DNA of 64,000 nt. Origin: Sneathiella sp. P13V-1 (lineage in GTDB: Bacteria > Pseudomonadota > Alphaproteobacteria > Sneathiellales > Sneathiellaceae). The DNA lies in NCBI RefSeq assembly GCF_015143595.1, contig NZ_WYEU01000002.1, forward strand, positions 868,001 to 932,000, given 5' to 3'. Positions within the stretch are counted from its first letter, which is position 1. Each line of letters opens with the position of its first letter. The notes beneath the pieces are model-generated. The model had not been told where the DNA came from. It was given only the letters and a program-made list of their open reading frames with translations, and did no database searches. Below, in pieces: positions 43,843 through 52,376 of the stretch. A program made the position numbers and the translations under genes.

Positions 43843-44121
43843 TCAGACTTTTCTGAAGCAGAAAACTCCCCAGATGATGGCAAGGCCAAGTGGCCACCAA
43901 AGAGGCTGGCCAACAAGCCCTAGCCACGCAAGAAAGATATAAGCTGAGCCCAAAAGCGTCAGAAACAAACGATCCCCGCGAGAGGTTTTGAGGCCAAGCA
44001 CCCCCCTACGTTCGCTTTGCCCCGGTGCGCGGATTTCCAAAACGGTTAAAATAGCCATTGCTGAAAACAACGCGATAAAACCAATGGCCGTTGGCCAGGT
44101 CCAAGCCATCCAACTTAGCAT
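43843..44121 (-). CDS. glpU: DUF2160 membrane protein of the glycerol importer
   Basis: A 92-residue membrane protein with about three helices: MAWTWPTAIGFIALFSAMAIL, RLFLTLLGSAYIFLAWLGL and a C-terminal WPLGLAIIWGVFCFRKV. This is DUF2160, found in GlpSTPQUV-type glycerol transporter operons of rhizobia. It is the last gene of the operon here, 40 bases after glpQ, and lies just before the blaI promoter region. Confidence 0.8.
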   Translation of the reverse strand: MLSWMAWTWPTAIGFIALFSAMAILTVLEIRAPGQSERRGVLGLKTSRGDRLFLTLLGSAYIFLAWLGLVGQPLWWPLGLAIIWGVFCFRKV

Positions 44122-44161
44122 GATGGCCTCTCCTTTATTTTGTTAGTTACTTTAATACTCA

Positions 44162-44959
44162 TTAGACACGACCCATGGCGAAGCCCTTGGCGATGTAGTT
44201 ACGAACGAAGTAAATAACGATCGCGCCAGGAATAATTGTCAATGTACCAGCTGCTGCCAACAGACCAAGTTCATACCCCGCGGAGGAAGCTGTTTTAGTC
44301 ATGGTCGCAGCAATCGGTTTTGCTGCAACAGCTGTTAGCGTTTTTGCTAGAAGCAACTCCACCCATGAGAACATGAAGCAGAAGAAAGCAGCCACACCAA
44401 CACCAGATTTAATTGTTGGAATGAAGATTGTCGTAAAGAAGCGACCGAATGAGTAACCGTCCACGTAAGCCGTTTCATCAAGCTCCTTAGGCACACCACT
44501 CATAAATCCTTCCAAAATCCAAACGGCAAGCGGAATATTGAACAGGCAATGTGCGAGCGCCACAGCCAAATGTGTATCAAACAGATTGACGGATGAATAT
44601 AGCTGGAAGAACGGAAGTGCAAACACGGCAGCAGGCGCCATACGGTTTGTCAACAACCAGAAGAACAAGGTTCTGTCACCCAGGAAGCTAAATCGCGAAA
44701 ACGCATAAGCAGCTGGAAGAGCAACTCCTACGGAAATCACCGTATTGATCGAAACGTAGATGATTGAGTTAATATATCCCCAATACCAAGTCGGATCCGT
44801 GAAAATAGTGATGTAATTTTCAAGCGTCCAAGTTTGCGGAAACAGCGTAAATCCCGCAAGAATTTCATTGGTCGTCTTGAAACTCATCGCTATCAGCCAA
44901 TAAATCGGCAGCAACAGGAACAGAATATATAGGATAGGCACAATACTTCTTTTAGACAT
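44162..44959 (-). CDS. glpQ: glycerol ABC transporter permease GlpQ-like
   Basis: A 265-residue permease with six membrane helices and the EAA loop around DETAYVDGYSFGRFFTTIFIP. It matches the MalG-type second permease of sugar and polyol ABC importers. Three bases separate it from the first permease gene. With GlpP it forms the channel for glycerol. Assignment to glycerol comes from the operon (large binding protein, two ATPases, DUF2160). Confidence 0.82.
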   Translation of the reverse strand: MSKRSIVPILYILFLLLPIYWLIAMSFKTTNEILAGFTLFPQTWTLENYITIFTDPTWYWGYINSIIYVSINTVISVGVALPAAYAFSRFSFLGDRTLFFWLLTNRMAPAAVFALPFFQLYSSVNLFDTHLAVALAHCLFNIPLAVWILEGFMSGVPKELDETAYVDGYSFGRFFTTIFIPTIKSGVGVAAFFCFMFSWVELLLAKTLTAVAAKPIAATMTKTASSAGYELGLLAAAGTLTIIPGAIVIYFVRNYIAKGFAMGRV

Positions 44960-44962
44960 ATT

Positions 44963-45832
44963 CTATTCCTCCTCATCTTTTTGGTTGGTCATAACTGAAT
45001 AGAACACCCAACTTACAAGCAAGGTAATGGCAAAATAGATAAGTGACATTGCCGCAGCCGGACCCAGATCAAACTGGCCCAATGCAATTTTTACCAGATC
45101 AATGGAAAGCAACGTGGTTGAGTTACCCGGACCACCACCCGTGAGAACAAATGGTTCTGTATAAATGTTAAAACTGTCCATAAAACGTAGCAGGATGGCA
45201 ATTGTCAGAACCGTTTTCATTTTTGGAAGCTGGATATAACGGAAAACTGCGAATGCAGATGCACCATCAATCTTGGCGGCACGATAATAGTCATCCGGAA
45301 TAGAAACCAGACCTGCATAGCTCAGCAAAACGACCAATGATGTCCAATGCCAGACATCCATCATAATGATGGTAATCCAAGCGGCAATTGGTTGTTGAGT
45401 CATATTATAGTCAATGCCAAGTGTGTGATTTAGGAAATACCCAAGCAGGCCGATGTCAGGCAATGTGAAGATGTTCCACATCGCGCCCACTACATTCCAT
45501 GGGATCAACATCGGCAATGCCATGGTCACTAGACAAACCGGCACCCAAAACCCCTTGCGTGGCATAGCCAGTGCCACCGCAATACCAAGTGGCACTTCAA
45601 TTGCCAAAATGAGACCAGTAAACAGGAACTGACGACCAAGTGCCGCATGGAACCGATCTGATCTTAAGAGTTGTTCAAACCAGTCCAGTCCTTGCCAGAA
45701 AAAGACGTTGTCACCGAAGGTTTCCTGAAAGGAATAATTCACTACGGTCATAATTGGGATCAGTGCGTTAAAAGCGACCAATAGCAATACAGGAAGAACA
45801 AAGATCCAGGCTTTTTGATTATACGTTTTCAT
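44963..45832 (-). CDS. glpP: glycerol ABC transporter permease GlpP-like
   Basis: A 289-residue MalF-type permease with six helices and an EAA-like loop in DDYYRAAKIDGASAFAVFRYIQLP. It lies between the second ATPase gene (gap of four bases) and glpQ. Together these form the inner-membrane channel. Confidence 0.82.
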   Translation of the reverse strand: MKTYNQKAWIFVLPVLLLVAFNALIPIMTVVNYSFQETFGDNVFFWQGLDWFEQLLRSDRFHAALGRQFLFTGLILAIEVPLGIAVALAMPRKGFWVPVCLVTMALPMLIPWNVVGAMWNIFTLPDIGLLGYFLNHTLGIDYNMTQQPIAAWITIIMMDVWHWTSLVVLLSYAGLVSIPDDYYRAAKIDGASAFAVFRYIQLPKMKTVLTIAILLRFMDSFNIYTEPFVLTGGGPGNSTTLLSIDLVKIALGQFDLGPAAAMSLIYFAITLLVSWVFYSVMTNQKDEEE

Positions 45833-45836
45833 GATC

Positions 45837-46913
45837 TTAATCCGCTTTCTTCGTTACTAACCAACCGTCGCGGTACAGTCTGGTTTGATCCTGCTGGAAA
45901 ATAACGCCAACAGTTTCACCTTTATTTGGCGCTTCTTCGGCAACGATGCCGGTAATTTTCTGTTCACCAACCATCACTTCAACAACCTTATGACGGCCAA
46001 CGTCTGAAACTTTTCTAACGGTGCCTTGCATTTCTGACTGACCGAAAGACACAAACTCAGGACGTACGCCTATAGCACAATCTGTTGATTGGCCCGCATC
46101 GATAGGTCCTTCCAGATCGACAGTCTGACCCCTGAATTTCGCGACACCTTCTTTGACCTCGCACGGGATGATGTTCATTCCCGGTGAACCGATGAAATGG
46201 CCAACAAATGTATGTTCAGGACGTTCAAAAAGCTCAACTGGTGTGCCGATTTGCACAATTTGACCAAGATCCATCACGACAACACGATCCGCGAAAGTCA
46301 GAGCTTCTGTCTGATCATGGGTTACGTAAATCATTGTTGCGTTTACGTTATGATGCAGCTCTTTCAGTTTGGAGCGCAGTTTCCACTTAAGATGCGGGTC
46401 AATCACGGTAAGTGGTTCATCAAACATCACCACATTCACATCATTACGTACCAAACCACGACCCATAGAGATTTTCTGTTTGTTATCGGGTGACAAGCCA
46501 GAGGCCCGTCTTTTCAGAATATCTTCCACTTCTAGCATTTCCGCAATTTCACGAACCCGCTTATCTACGGTCGCCTCATCAACTTTTCGGTTCCGAAGTG
46601 GGAAGGCAAGATTGTCATAGACAGTCATCGTGTCGTAGATCACCGGGAACTGGAATACCTGTGCAATATTGCGCTGGTCCGGTGTTAGCTGGGTAACATC
46701 TTGATCGTCAAATAAGATCTTCCCCTCCGATGGCACCAGCAAACCAGAAATAATGTTCAGCAAAGTAGACTTGCCACAGCCAGAAGGACCAAGAAGCGCA
46801 TAAGCACCGCCATCTTCCCAATCCAGGTCAATCTCCTTTAAGGCGTAATCATCTGGTCCTTGTGGATTTGCTTCGTAACTATGTCTTAGGTGTGAGAGTG
46901 TGATTTTAGCCAT
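45837..46913 (-). CDS. glpT: glycerol ABC transporter ATPase GlpT-like
   Basis: A 358-residue ABC ATPase with GPSGCGKSTLLN, a modified signature LSPDNKQKISMGRGL in place of LSGGQ, a Walker B VVMFDEPLTVID and a C-terminal TOBE/MalK-like regulatory domain. The loss of the normal LSGGQ is notable, since the other ATPase of the pair keeps it. In rhizobial systems GlpS and GlpT form a heterodimer, so one degenerate site is expected. Confidence 0.82.
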   Translation of the reverse strand: MAKITLSHLRHSYEANPQGPDDYALKEIDLDWEDGGAYALLGPSGCGKSTLLNIISGLLVPSEGKILFDDQDVTQLTPDQRNIAQVFQFPVIYDTMTVYDNLAFPLRNRKVDEATVDKRVREIAEMLEVEDILKRRASGLSPDNKQKISMGRGLVRNDVNVVMFDEPLTVIDPHLKWKLRSKLKELHHNVNATMIYVTHDQTEALTFADRVVVMDLGQIVQIGTPVELFERPEHTFVGHFIGSPGMNIIPCEVKEGVAKFRGQTVDLEGPIDAGQSTDCAIGVRPEFVSFGQSEMQGTVRKVSDVGRHKVVEVMVGEQKITGIVAEEAPNKGETVGVIFQQDQTRLYRDGWLVTKKAD

Positions 46914-46915
46914 TA

Positions 46916-47983
46916 TCAGTCTCCCACCACATTGCCATCGGTATCAAAATAGAAGCAATTTGAGCTATTCATGTAGAATTGATGCTCCGTTCCAATACTG
47001 AATTCGTGAACACCATGGGCTAGTGAGACCCAGGTCACCTCATCCATTTCGAAATGAGCACTACTTTCAGACCCACTAAGCTCAGTCACCTTGACTACTC
47101 CTGTTACGGCAACGTTAGCTTGATCCGATTTAAATGGGAGAACATGGTTTGGTCTGATCGCAACGGTGTAAATTCCATCAGCAAGATTGCCCGTATGCTG
47201 ATCCACATCCCATTGAGCCAAATTACCCATAACGATCTTGTTATCTTTTTTCTCTACTTTGGCGTAGTTGATTGGCGGGTCAGAAAACACCTGAGCAGAA
47301 GCCAAATTAGCAGGAGACCTGTAAATATCTGCTGTCACACCAAATTGTGTAACGCGCCCGTCATCCATCAATGCAGTTTTACCGCCAAGCAGCAGGGCTT
47401 CTTCAGGTTCTGAAGTGGCATAAACCACAACTGCGCCACGTCCCGCAAACAGTTCAGGAAGCTGCTCACGCAATTCTTCACGAAGTTTGTAGTCAAGGTT
47501 GGCAAGCGGTTCATCCAAAAATACGGCATCGCTTTCCTTTGCAATGGCCCGCGCTAAAGCGCATCTTTGCTGCTGCCCACCGGAAAGTTGATCAGGCCGA
47601 CGATTGAGCATGGCGCCAAGTTGCAGGATATTTGCAGCTTCTTCTACACGACCTTCAATTTCCGACTTAGCCATACCGGCAACACGCAATGGAGATGCGA
47701 TATTGTCAAAAACGGTCATATGGGGATAATTCACAAAAAACTGGTGCACCAGACTGATATTTCTTTTCTGGGCGCTAACTTTCGAGATATCGCGGCCGTT
47801 CATAATTATCTGACCAGACGCCAAAGGGTCTAATCCGGCAGCCAATTTAATCAGGGAAGTTTTTCCGGAACCTGTCTTGCCCAGCAAGACATTGAAAAAT
47901 CCCGGCTCAAGCACCAGAGATGTCGGTTTGATATGGGTATTCACCCCGACCTTTTTGGTTACTTCTTTTAACTCAAGCGCCAT
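46916..47983 (-). CDS. glpS: glycerol ABC transporter ATPase GlpS-like
   Basis: A 355-residue ABC ATPase with GKTGSGKTSLIK, LSGGQQQRCALARA, and VFLDEPLANLD, then a MalK-like C-terminal domain. It pairs with the adjacent degenerate ATPase. Two bases lie between the genes. A TTCG-loop hairpin separates it from the upstream binding-protein gene. Confidence 0.82.
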   Translation of the reverse strand: MALELKEVTKKVGVNTHIKPTSLVLEPGFFNVLLGKTGSGKTSLIKLAAGLDPLASGQIIMNGRDISKVSAQKRNISLVHQFFVNYPHMTVFDNIASPLRVAGMAKSEIEGRVEEAANILQLGAMLNRRPDQLSGGQQQRCALARAIAKESDAVFLDEPLANLDYKLREELREQLPELFAGRGAVVVYATSEPEEALLLGGKTALMDDGRVTQFGVTADIYRSPANLASAQVFSDPPINYAKVEKKDNKIVMGNLAQWDVDQHTGNLADGIYTVAIRPNHVLPFKSDQANVAVTGVVKVTELSGSESSAHFEMDEVTWVSLAHGVHEFSIGTEHQFYMNSSNCFYFDTDGNVVGD

Positions 47984-48044
47984 AGTACAGTCAGTCCCAG
48001 CACGTTAAACAAAATGTAAAATCAATGAATTGATAAAATAGGTT

Positions 48045-48068
48045 GTTGGGGCTCCGAAGAGCCCCAAC
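48045..48068 (-). other. intercistronic TTCG hairpin after glpV
   Basis: On the minus strand GTTGGGGCTC-TTCG-GAGCCCCAAC is a perfect 10-bp stem with a UUCG-type tetraloop, followed by only a weak T-run. It sits between the binding-protein gene and the transporter genes and may protect the glpV transcript or reduce read-through, giving more binding protein than transporter. Confidence 0.75.
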
Positions 48069-48109
48069 CTCTCTGTAAGCGTAGGGAAAACGCTTGACAG
48101 GGGAGGATA

Positions 48110-49843
48110 TTATTTCTTCCAGCGGGCTACGAGTGCATCGTAGTTTACTGTTTCACCCTGTGGCTTTTCATTTGCCAGTTTGGCTTTCGCGCCACCTTTA
48201 CCGAGCCATTCAGACGGATCTTTAGGCTCGTTCAAGCGTGGACCACAACCACCATAGACATTTGCACTTTCATCAGCGCGCTGCATGCGGGCCATTGTGA
48301 TGTCCATTTCTTCAGCAAGACGATCCATCGCTTCCTGAGGTGTAAATGCACCGGAGTTCACGTCACCAATTTGCTGCCACCAGATCTGAGCCAGTTTTGG
48401 ATAATCAGGAACGTTAATACCGGTTGGTGACCATGCAACACGATCAGGTGAACGGTAGAATTCAACCAAACCACCAAGTTTTTCAGCACGTTCGGAGAAT
48501 GACTTATGGTTGACGGAGCTGTCACGAATGAAAGTCAAACCAACATGGGATTTCTTCACGTCTACAGTTTTAGACACAACGAACTGCGCATAGAGCCAAG
48601 CTGCTTTCGCACGATCCAATGGTGTAGATTTCAGGATTGTCCAAGAACCAACGTCTTGATAGCCAACTTTCTGGCCTTTTTCCCAGTAAGGACCGTGTGG
48701 TGATGGCGCCATGCGCCACAATGGCTTACCGCTATCATCAACAGTGTTGTTACCTTCAGATTTTGGTTTCACCATGTCAGCTGTGAAAGCTGTGTACCAG
48801 AAGATCTGCTGGGCAACATTACCCTGTGCCAATGCTGGCAGCGACTGATAAAAATCGTAAGATGCTGCACCTGGAGGCGCGTAGTTACGTAGCCATTCGT
48901 CCCACTTACGGATTGCGTAGACAGCCGCCGGGCCGTTTGCTGCACCACCACGGGAAACGGAAGCACCTTTTGGATTACATGTGCCGGCTTCCATGCGGAT
49001 GCCCCATTCATCAATTGGAACACCGTTCGGCTCACCTTTGGAACCAGCACCAGCCATTGAAAGCCAAGCGTCAGTCATACGCCAACCAAGGTCTGGAGCA
49101 CGCTTACCATAGTCCATGTGACCGTAAATGGTAGTGCCGTCAATTTCCTTGATGTCTTTTGAGAAGAATTCAGCAATATCTTCATATGCCGACCAGTTCA
49201 CTGGAACACCAAGCTCATAACCATATTTCGCTTTAAACGCTTTTTTCAGGTCAGGGCGATCGAACCAGTCTTTACGGAACCAGTATAGGTTCGCAAATTG
49301 CTGATCTGGAAGCTGATAAAGATCTCCGTCTGGGCCAGTTGTGAACTGAGTACCCATGAAGTCATCAAGATCCAACATTGGGTTGGTAACGTCTTTACCA
49401 TCACCTGCCATGAAGTCTGTCAGGTTGTAAGCAAGCTGCAGGCGTGAATGTGTGCCGATCAAATCGGAGTCATTTACGTATGCATCATACAAGTTACGTT
49501 TCGTCTGCATCTGTGTTTGAACAGCCTGCACAACTTCACCTTCACCGAGGATCTGGTGATTGACTTTAATGCCAGTAATTTCTTCAAACGCTTTTGTCAG
49601 AACTTCAGATTCATATCCGTGTGTCGGAATACCTTCTGACAGAACGTTAATTTCCATACCTGAGAATGGTTTGGACGCGTTGATGAACCATTCCATTTCA
49701 GACATCTGTTGTTCTTTTGTAAGTGTAGATGGCTGAAATTCGTTATCGATCCATTTCTTTGCCGCAGCACTATCTGCATGCGCCGCTGTAGCTCCGGCCA
49801 TAACAGCACATGCTGCTACAGCAGAGAGTAAATATTTTCGCAT
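48110..49843 (-). CDS. glpV: glycerol-binding protein GlpV-like
   Basis: A 577-residue periplasmic binding protein with a signal peptide (residues 1-23, cleavage after AHA). It is longer than usual sugar-binding proteins, as is GlpV of the rhizobial glycerol importer, and has EWFINASKPFSGMEINVLSEGIPTH early in the mature part. It is the first gene of the operon here. GGGAGGAATAACG precedes the ATG. The promoter contains two palindromic operators around a TTGACA box. Glycerol as the ligand is inferred from the complete operon layout. Confidence 0.85.
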   Translation of the reverse strand: MRKYLLSAVAACAVMAGATAAHADSAAAKKWIDNEFQPSTLTKEQQMSEMEWFINASKPFSGMEINVLSEGIPTHGYESEVLTKAFEEITGIKVNHQILGEGEVVQAVQTQMQTKRNLYDAYVNDSDLIGTHSRLQLAYNLTDFMAGDGKDVTNPMLDLDDFMGTQFTTGPDGDLYQLPDQQFANLYWFRKDWFDRPDLKKAFKAKYGYELGVPVNWSAYEDIAEFFSKDIKEIDGTTIYGHMDYGKRAPDLGWRMTDAWLSMAGAGSKGEPNGVPIDEWGIRMEAGTCNPKGASVSRGGAANGPAAVYAIRKWDEWLRNYAPPGAASYDFYQSLPALAQGNVAQQIFWYTAFTADMVKPKSEGNNTVDDSGKPLWRMAPSPHGPYWEKGQKVGYQDVGSWTILKSTPLDRAKAAWLYAQFVVSKTVDVKKSHVGLTFIRDSSVNHKSFSERAEKLGGLVEFYRSPDRVAWSPTGINVPDYPKLAQIWWQQIGDVNSGAFTPQEAMDRLAEEMDITMARMQRADESANVYGGCGPRLNEPKDPSEWLGKGGAKAKLANEKPQGETVNYDALVARWKK

Positions 49844-49884
49844 CGTTATTCCTCCCTAGGTGTTTCAATGCTCCGAATTTATCG

Positions 49885-49933
49885 GTCTTCTAAAATTTTA
49901 GTAGACACCGCTTTTGTCAACTAATTTATTAGT
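49885..49933 (-). promoter_or_regulatory. glp operon promoter with two palindromic operators
   Basis: Site 1 (49885-49906) is GTCT-t-CTAAAATTTTAG-t-AGAC, symmetric except for one t/t pair. Site 2 (49920-49933) is ACTAAT-TT-ATTAGT, perfect. Their centres are 31 bases apart, three helical turns. TTGACA (minus strand, 49915-49920) lies between and touches site 2, and the expected -10 falls in site 1. The motif ACTAA-N4-TTAGT also lies in the blaI promoter. Confidence 0.65.
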
Positions 49934-50309
49934 AGAAGAAATCTGAAAAATCTATCTAATTGAAATTATTATTTTTTTAATCACTGGAAATTCTAAAAAC
50001 TGTTTTTCGACTTAAACTTTAGAATGAAATTGAAATATAAAACTGTCACATAAATTTATTGAAACGGTCATTTTTGATTCGAGTCGACAGGCTATTCTTT
50101 CTTATTTAGCTCGCCGCTTCAAACTTAAACACAACTTTTTTCTAATGTTAATATTCGCCAGCATCTTAAGGTGTTGGAATTGAAGCTTTCACTGGTTAGT
50201 TTACAGAAAACAATCTTTGCAAAAGTTCGATCTCTATAAACCGGATATGATAAGATTAAACGAGTTGGGGGCAAGTGTCGTTGAGCAGGCCCTATTCATA
50301 ATCGGAGAT
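49934..50309. other. AT-rich intergenic region
   Basis: Apart from the upstream edge of the glp promoter, I see no coding frame, tRNA or clear repeat in this stretch. It is AT-rich and marks the left border of the accessory patch that follows. Confidence 0.6.
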
Positions 50310-50342
50310 GTTGTATCCTAGGAAGAATACATATTGCGGGTA
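50310..50342. repeat. direct repeat copy 1
   Basis: GTTGTATCCTAGGAAGAATA at 50310-50329, continuing with a less conserved end to CGGGT, is repeated at 50967-50999. Each copy lies about 40-60 bases downstream of the stop codon of a B-type membrane gene, so the repeat is the 3' flank of the duplicated unit. Confidence 0.8.
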
Positions 50343-50380
50343 CAGCGGCTTTTGATTTCTTCAATTTGTTTTTGACCTAA

Positions 50381-50605
50381 CTAAGCCTCCGTCAGCATTC
50401 TGACAAAATTACTTGCAATAAAGGAAACAATCCAAAGGGCTAAAGAAATTTTCCCATACCTACTTTTTAGTTTTTCAGAAAATTGAGGTTGCCTCTGCCT
50501 TCTGATTAAAAATCTATCGACACTTACGAAATACAACCAGGCAATTGAGAACCCTAATGCTGTCACATAGCCCAAGATTAAAATCACATACAAAGCTAAG
50601 ACCAT
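50381..50605 (-). CDS. small membrane protein (unit B1)
   Basis: A 74-residue protein with two hydrophobic helices (about residues 1-26 and 51-70) and a basic loop RFLIRRQRQPQFSEKLKSR between. The ATG at 50605 comes one base after the stop of the A1 gene (TGAAATG), so translation is coupled. No family recognised. It is paired with a soluble protein just as B2 is paired with the A2 remnant. Confidence 0.55.
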   Translation of the reverse strand: MVLALYVILILGYVTALGFSIAWLYFVSVDRFLIRRQRQPQFSEKLKSRYGKISLALWIVSFIASNFVRMLTEA

Positions 50606-50606
50606 T

Positions 50607-50957
50607 TCACCACTCCACCACTGCCATGTCCTGACCATTTGGCGCAGGTTGTAATATCATCACTTTATTGTCCTCAAAGACTTTTTCGCGGAGTTCTTTG
50701 GTAGCTTCTTGTTGGTCGCTGAAGGGGAAGATTAGATCCATGGACCAACTGTGATCACCGGAACGCCAATAAGTCGGATCGATTTTGTAGCTTTGGATAT
50801 AAAACTTTGTGAATGCCATTACTCGCCTACACGCCTTAAAATATGAATGCTTGATGAGTTCAAAATCGCCAACTGCTGTCATGAATGTAAAAAGTCTATC
50901 GAACTCCCTTCCCAGTGTTACTTGCCTAACATACACTCCCACCATATCCCGTTTCAT
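50607..50957 (-). CDS. unknown soluble protein (unit A1)
   Basis: A 116-residue protein without signal or membrane segments and without cysteine-rich motifs apart from one cysteine. The last 43 residues (LIFPFSDQQEATKELREKVF to AVVEW) are repeated, with changes, in the truncated A2 frame at 51620-51757. No family recognised. The gene abuts the direct repeat copy 2 at its 5' side and has no clear ribosome-binding site. ATGs at 50957 and 50945 are both possible. Confidence 0.5.
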   Translation of the reverse strand: MKRDMVGVYVRQVTLGREFDRLFTFMTAVGDFELIKHSYFKACRRVMAFTKFYIQSYKIDPTYWRSGDHSWSMDLIFPFSDQQEATKELREKVFEDNKVMILQPAPNGQDMAVVEW

Positions 50958-50966
50958 GGAAATTTA

Positions 50967-50999
50967 GTTGTATCCTAGGAAGAATAGATGTAACGGGTT
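50967..50999. repeat. direct repeat copy 2
   Basis: The second copy of the repeat starting GTTGTATCCTAGGAAGAATA. It lies about 44 bases downstream of the B2 stop and nine bases upstream of the A1 start. Its position shows that two A-B units lie in tandem. Confidence 0.8.
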
Positions 51000-51042
51000 T
51001 GAAAATCCCACTAACAATGGATGAATTTGTCTATCATTTTTT

Positions 51043-51618
51043 TCAGGCATTAACCTTCTCTGCCCTAAAATGATAATAACTTTCGGTCAGCCAGAAAAAG
51101 AAGAGAGACCAAACGGCTCCCAGTAAGAACAAATTTAAAATCATCCAATAATTGCCAAAAAGTGAAACCGCAAATTGGATATAGTCCCTCAACAATCCTG
51201 CTGGATTTTGGTGCCCCTCAAAAACAGCAATGTAAAAGACTGAAGCCATACAAAGGAAAATGGTAGAACTAAACACCAGATAGCCGATTGAATTTTGAAG
51301 AGTGAAAATACGCCGAATTTCAAACAGACGATTAGCGCTACGCGCACCTAACATTACTCTTGAAACACAATATAAAAGAGTACTTATAAAAGGTGTTGTC
51401 ACAAAACTAATTAAACCAGCGACAGCGTAAACTCTTGGGATATCTTTACAATTATCCACAAAGATTCCCTCACACGTCTTAATCGCTTGCTTAGATACTA
51501 CTTCCGACACCGAAAGTGGTATGCCTGTCATTACTACCTCGATAATCAACTCATTCATTGAGGCAATCAGCAATATAAAAATACCGACAAGAATAGTAAC
51601 CAAACCGCTTATTGACAT
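51043..51618 (-). CDS. four-helix membrane protein (unit B2)
   Basis: A 191-residue protein with four hydrophobic helices (about residues 3-28, 65-92, 115-138 and 158-180) and a basic loop after helix 2. The ATG at 51618 follows the TGA of the A2 remnant by one base, the same junction as A1-B1. Apart from that junction it shows no clear similarity to B1. No family recognised. Confidence 0.55.
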   Translation of the reverse strand: MSISGLVTILVGIFILLIASMNELIIEVVMTGIPLSVSEVVSKQAIKTCEGIFVDNCKDIPRVYAVAGLISFVTTPFISTLLYCVSRVMLGARSANRLFEIRRIFTLQNSIGYLVFSSTIFLCMASVFYIAVFEGHQNPAGLLRDYIQFAVSLFGNYWMILNLFLLGAVWSLFFFWLTESYYHFRAEKVNA

Positions 51619-51752
51619 CTCACCACTCCACAAAAGCACTGCCCTGACCATCTGGCGCAGGTTGTAATGTCTTCATTTTTTTGTCCGTAAAGACTTTTTC
51701 GCGGAGTTCTTTGGCGGCTTCTTGTTGGCCGCAGAAGGGGATGATTAGTTTC
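51616..51752. repeat. diverged duplicate of 50603-50737
   Basis: The 137 bases here align with 50603-50737 at high identity, including the exact stretch AACAAGAAGC and the A stop/B start junction. Outside these limits the two units differ. It defines the core of the duplication. Confidence 0.8.
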
Positions 51753-51757
51753 AACAC
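51620..51757 (-). pseudogene. remnant of unit A (A2)
   Basis: An open frame of 45 codons ending FVEW matches the C-terminal 43 residues of A1 at about four residues in five. An in-frame TGA lies a few codons upstream and the A1 N-terminal part is not found further upstream. It may be a truncated copy, or it may still be made from the GTG at 51757 with GAGAG before it. Confidence 0.6.
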
Positions 51758-51911
51758 ACTCTCTCACCAATTTATTGTATTGAAAAGATTTTAGTGCCAT
51801 CAAAAATTGAGTGTCAATCATAGAGTTTTGCCCGTACAGTTTTTGCTCGGGTATCCCTACTTTTAATGTGAATTTTTCAGCTCAAAAGCCTTCCACCTAT
51901 CCCAAAAAAAT

Positions 51912-52376
51912 TCAATTTATTTTATGGGTGACCTTATGTCGGCGGGCGCAGATGAGGACCAGGAATTCTTCTTTGCTTTTTGGGGAAATGGTTGTGATGT
52001 TTTCGAGGATTTCGCGCTCGTGCCGTTGCAAGTCGAAATTGCGGAGCAGGAATTTCTTTAGGTGATATATGGATCCGCTGAACCTGTTGCCCGGTTTGAA
52101 GACGGTCTCTGAATTTAATCCCGATCTGACACCCTGTTTGAGCTGGTTTATTTCCCGGGATTGGGAATACACAATCTTTTTGAGTTCTGTAATTTCCGTT
52201 TGGGCCACTTGCGTGGATTTTTGGCGCATCTGCTCCATCACCATTTCATAACTGAGGCCATGTTTTTGCAGTAATTTTCGGGACATCCGAACGGCGGCCA
52301 AGGCTTCATGATCCGCATCTGATGTGGATAATTCCAACAACTTCACCAGTTTTGCAAAATCACGCTCTTCCATCAT
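51912..52376 (-). CDS. DUF2786-like protein
   Basis: A 154-residue soluble protein. The first 40 residues (DFAKLVKLLELSTSDADHEALAAVRMSRKLLQKHGLSYEMV) fit the DUF2786 pattern of a short helical repeat often seen in phage and mobile-element proteins. A coiled-coil-like middle (about residues 50-85) and a basic C-terminus follow. Start choice between 52376, 52373 and a GTG at 52391 is uncertain. It lies in the same accessory patch as the A-B units. Confidence 0.55.
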   Translation of the reverse strand: MMEERDFAKLVKLLELSTSDADHEALAAVRMSRKLLQKHGLSYEMVMEQMRQKSTQVAQTEITELKKIVYSQSREINQLKQGVRSGLNSETVFKPGNRFSGSIYHLKKFLLRNFDLQRHEREILENITTISPKSKEEFLVLICARRHKVTHKIN

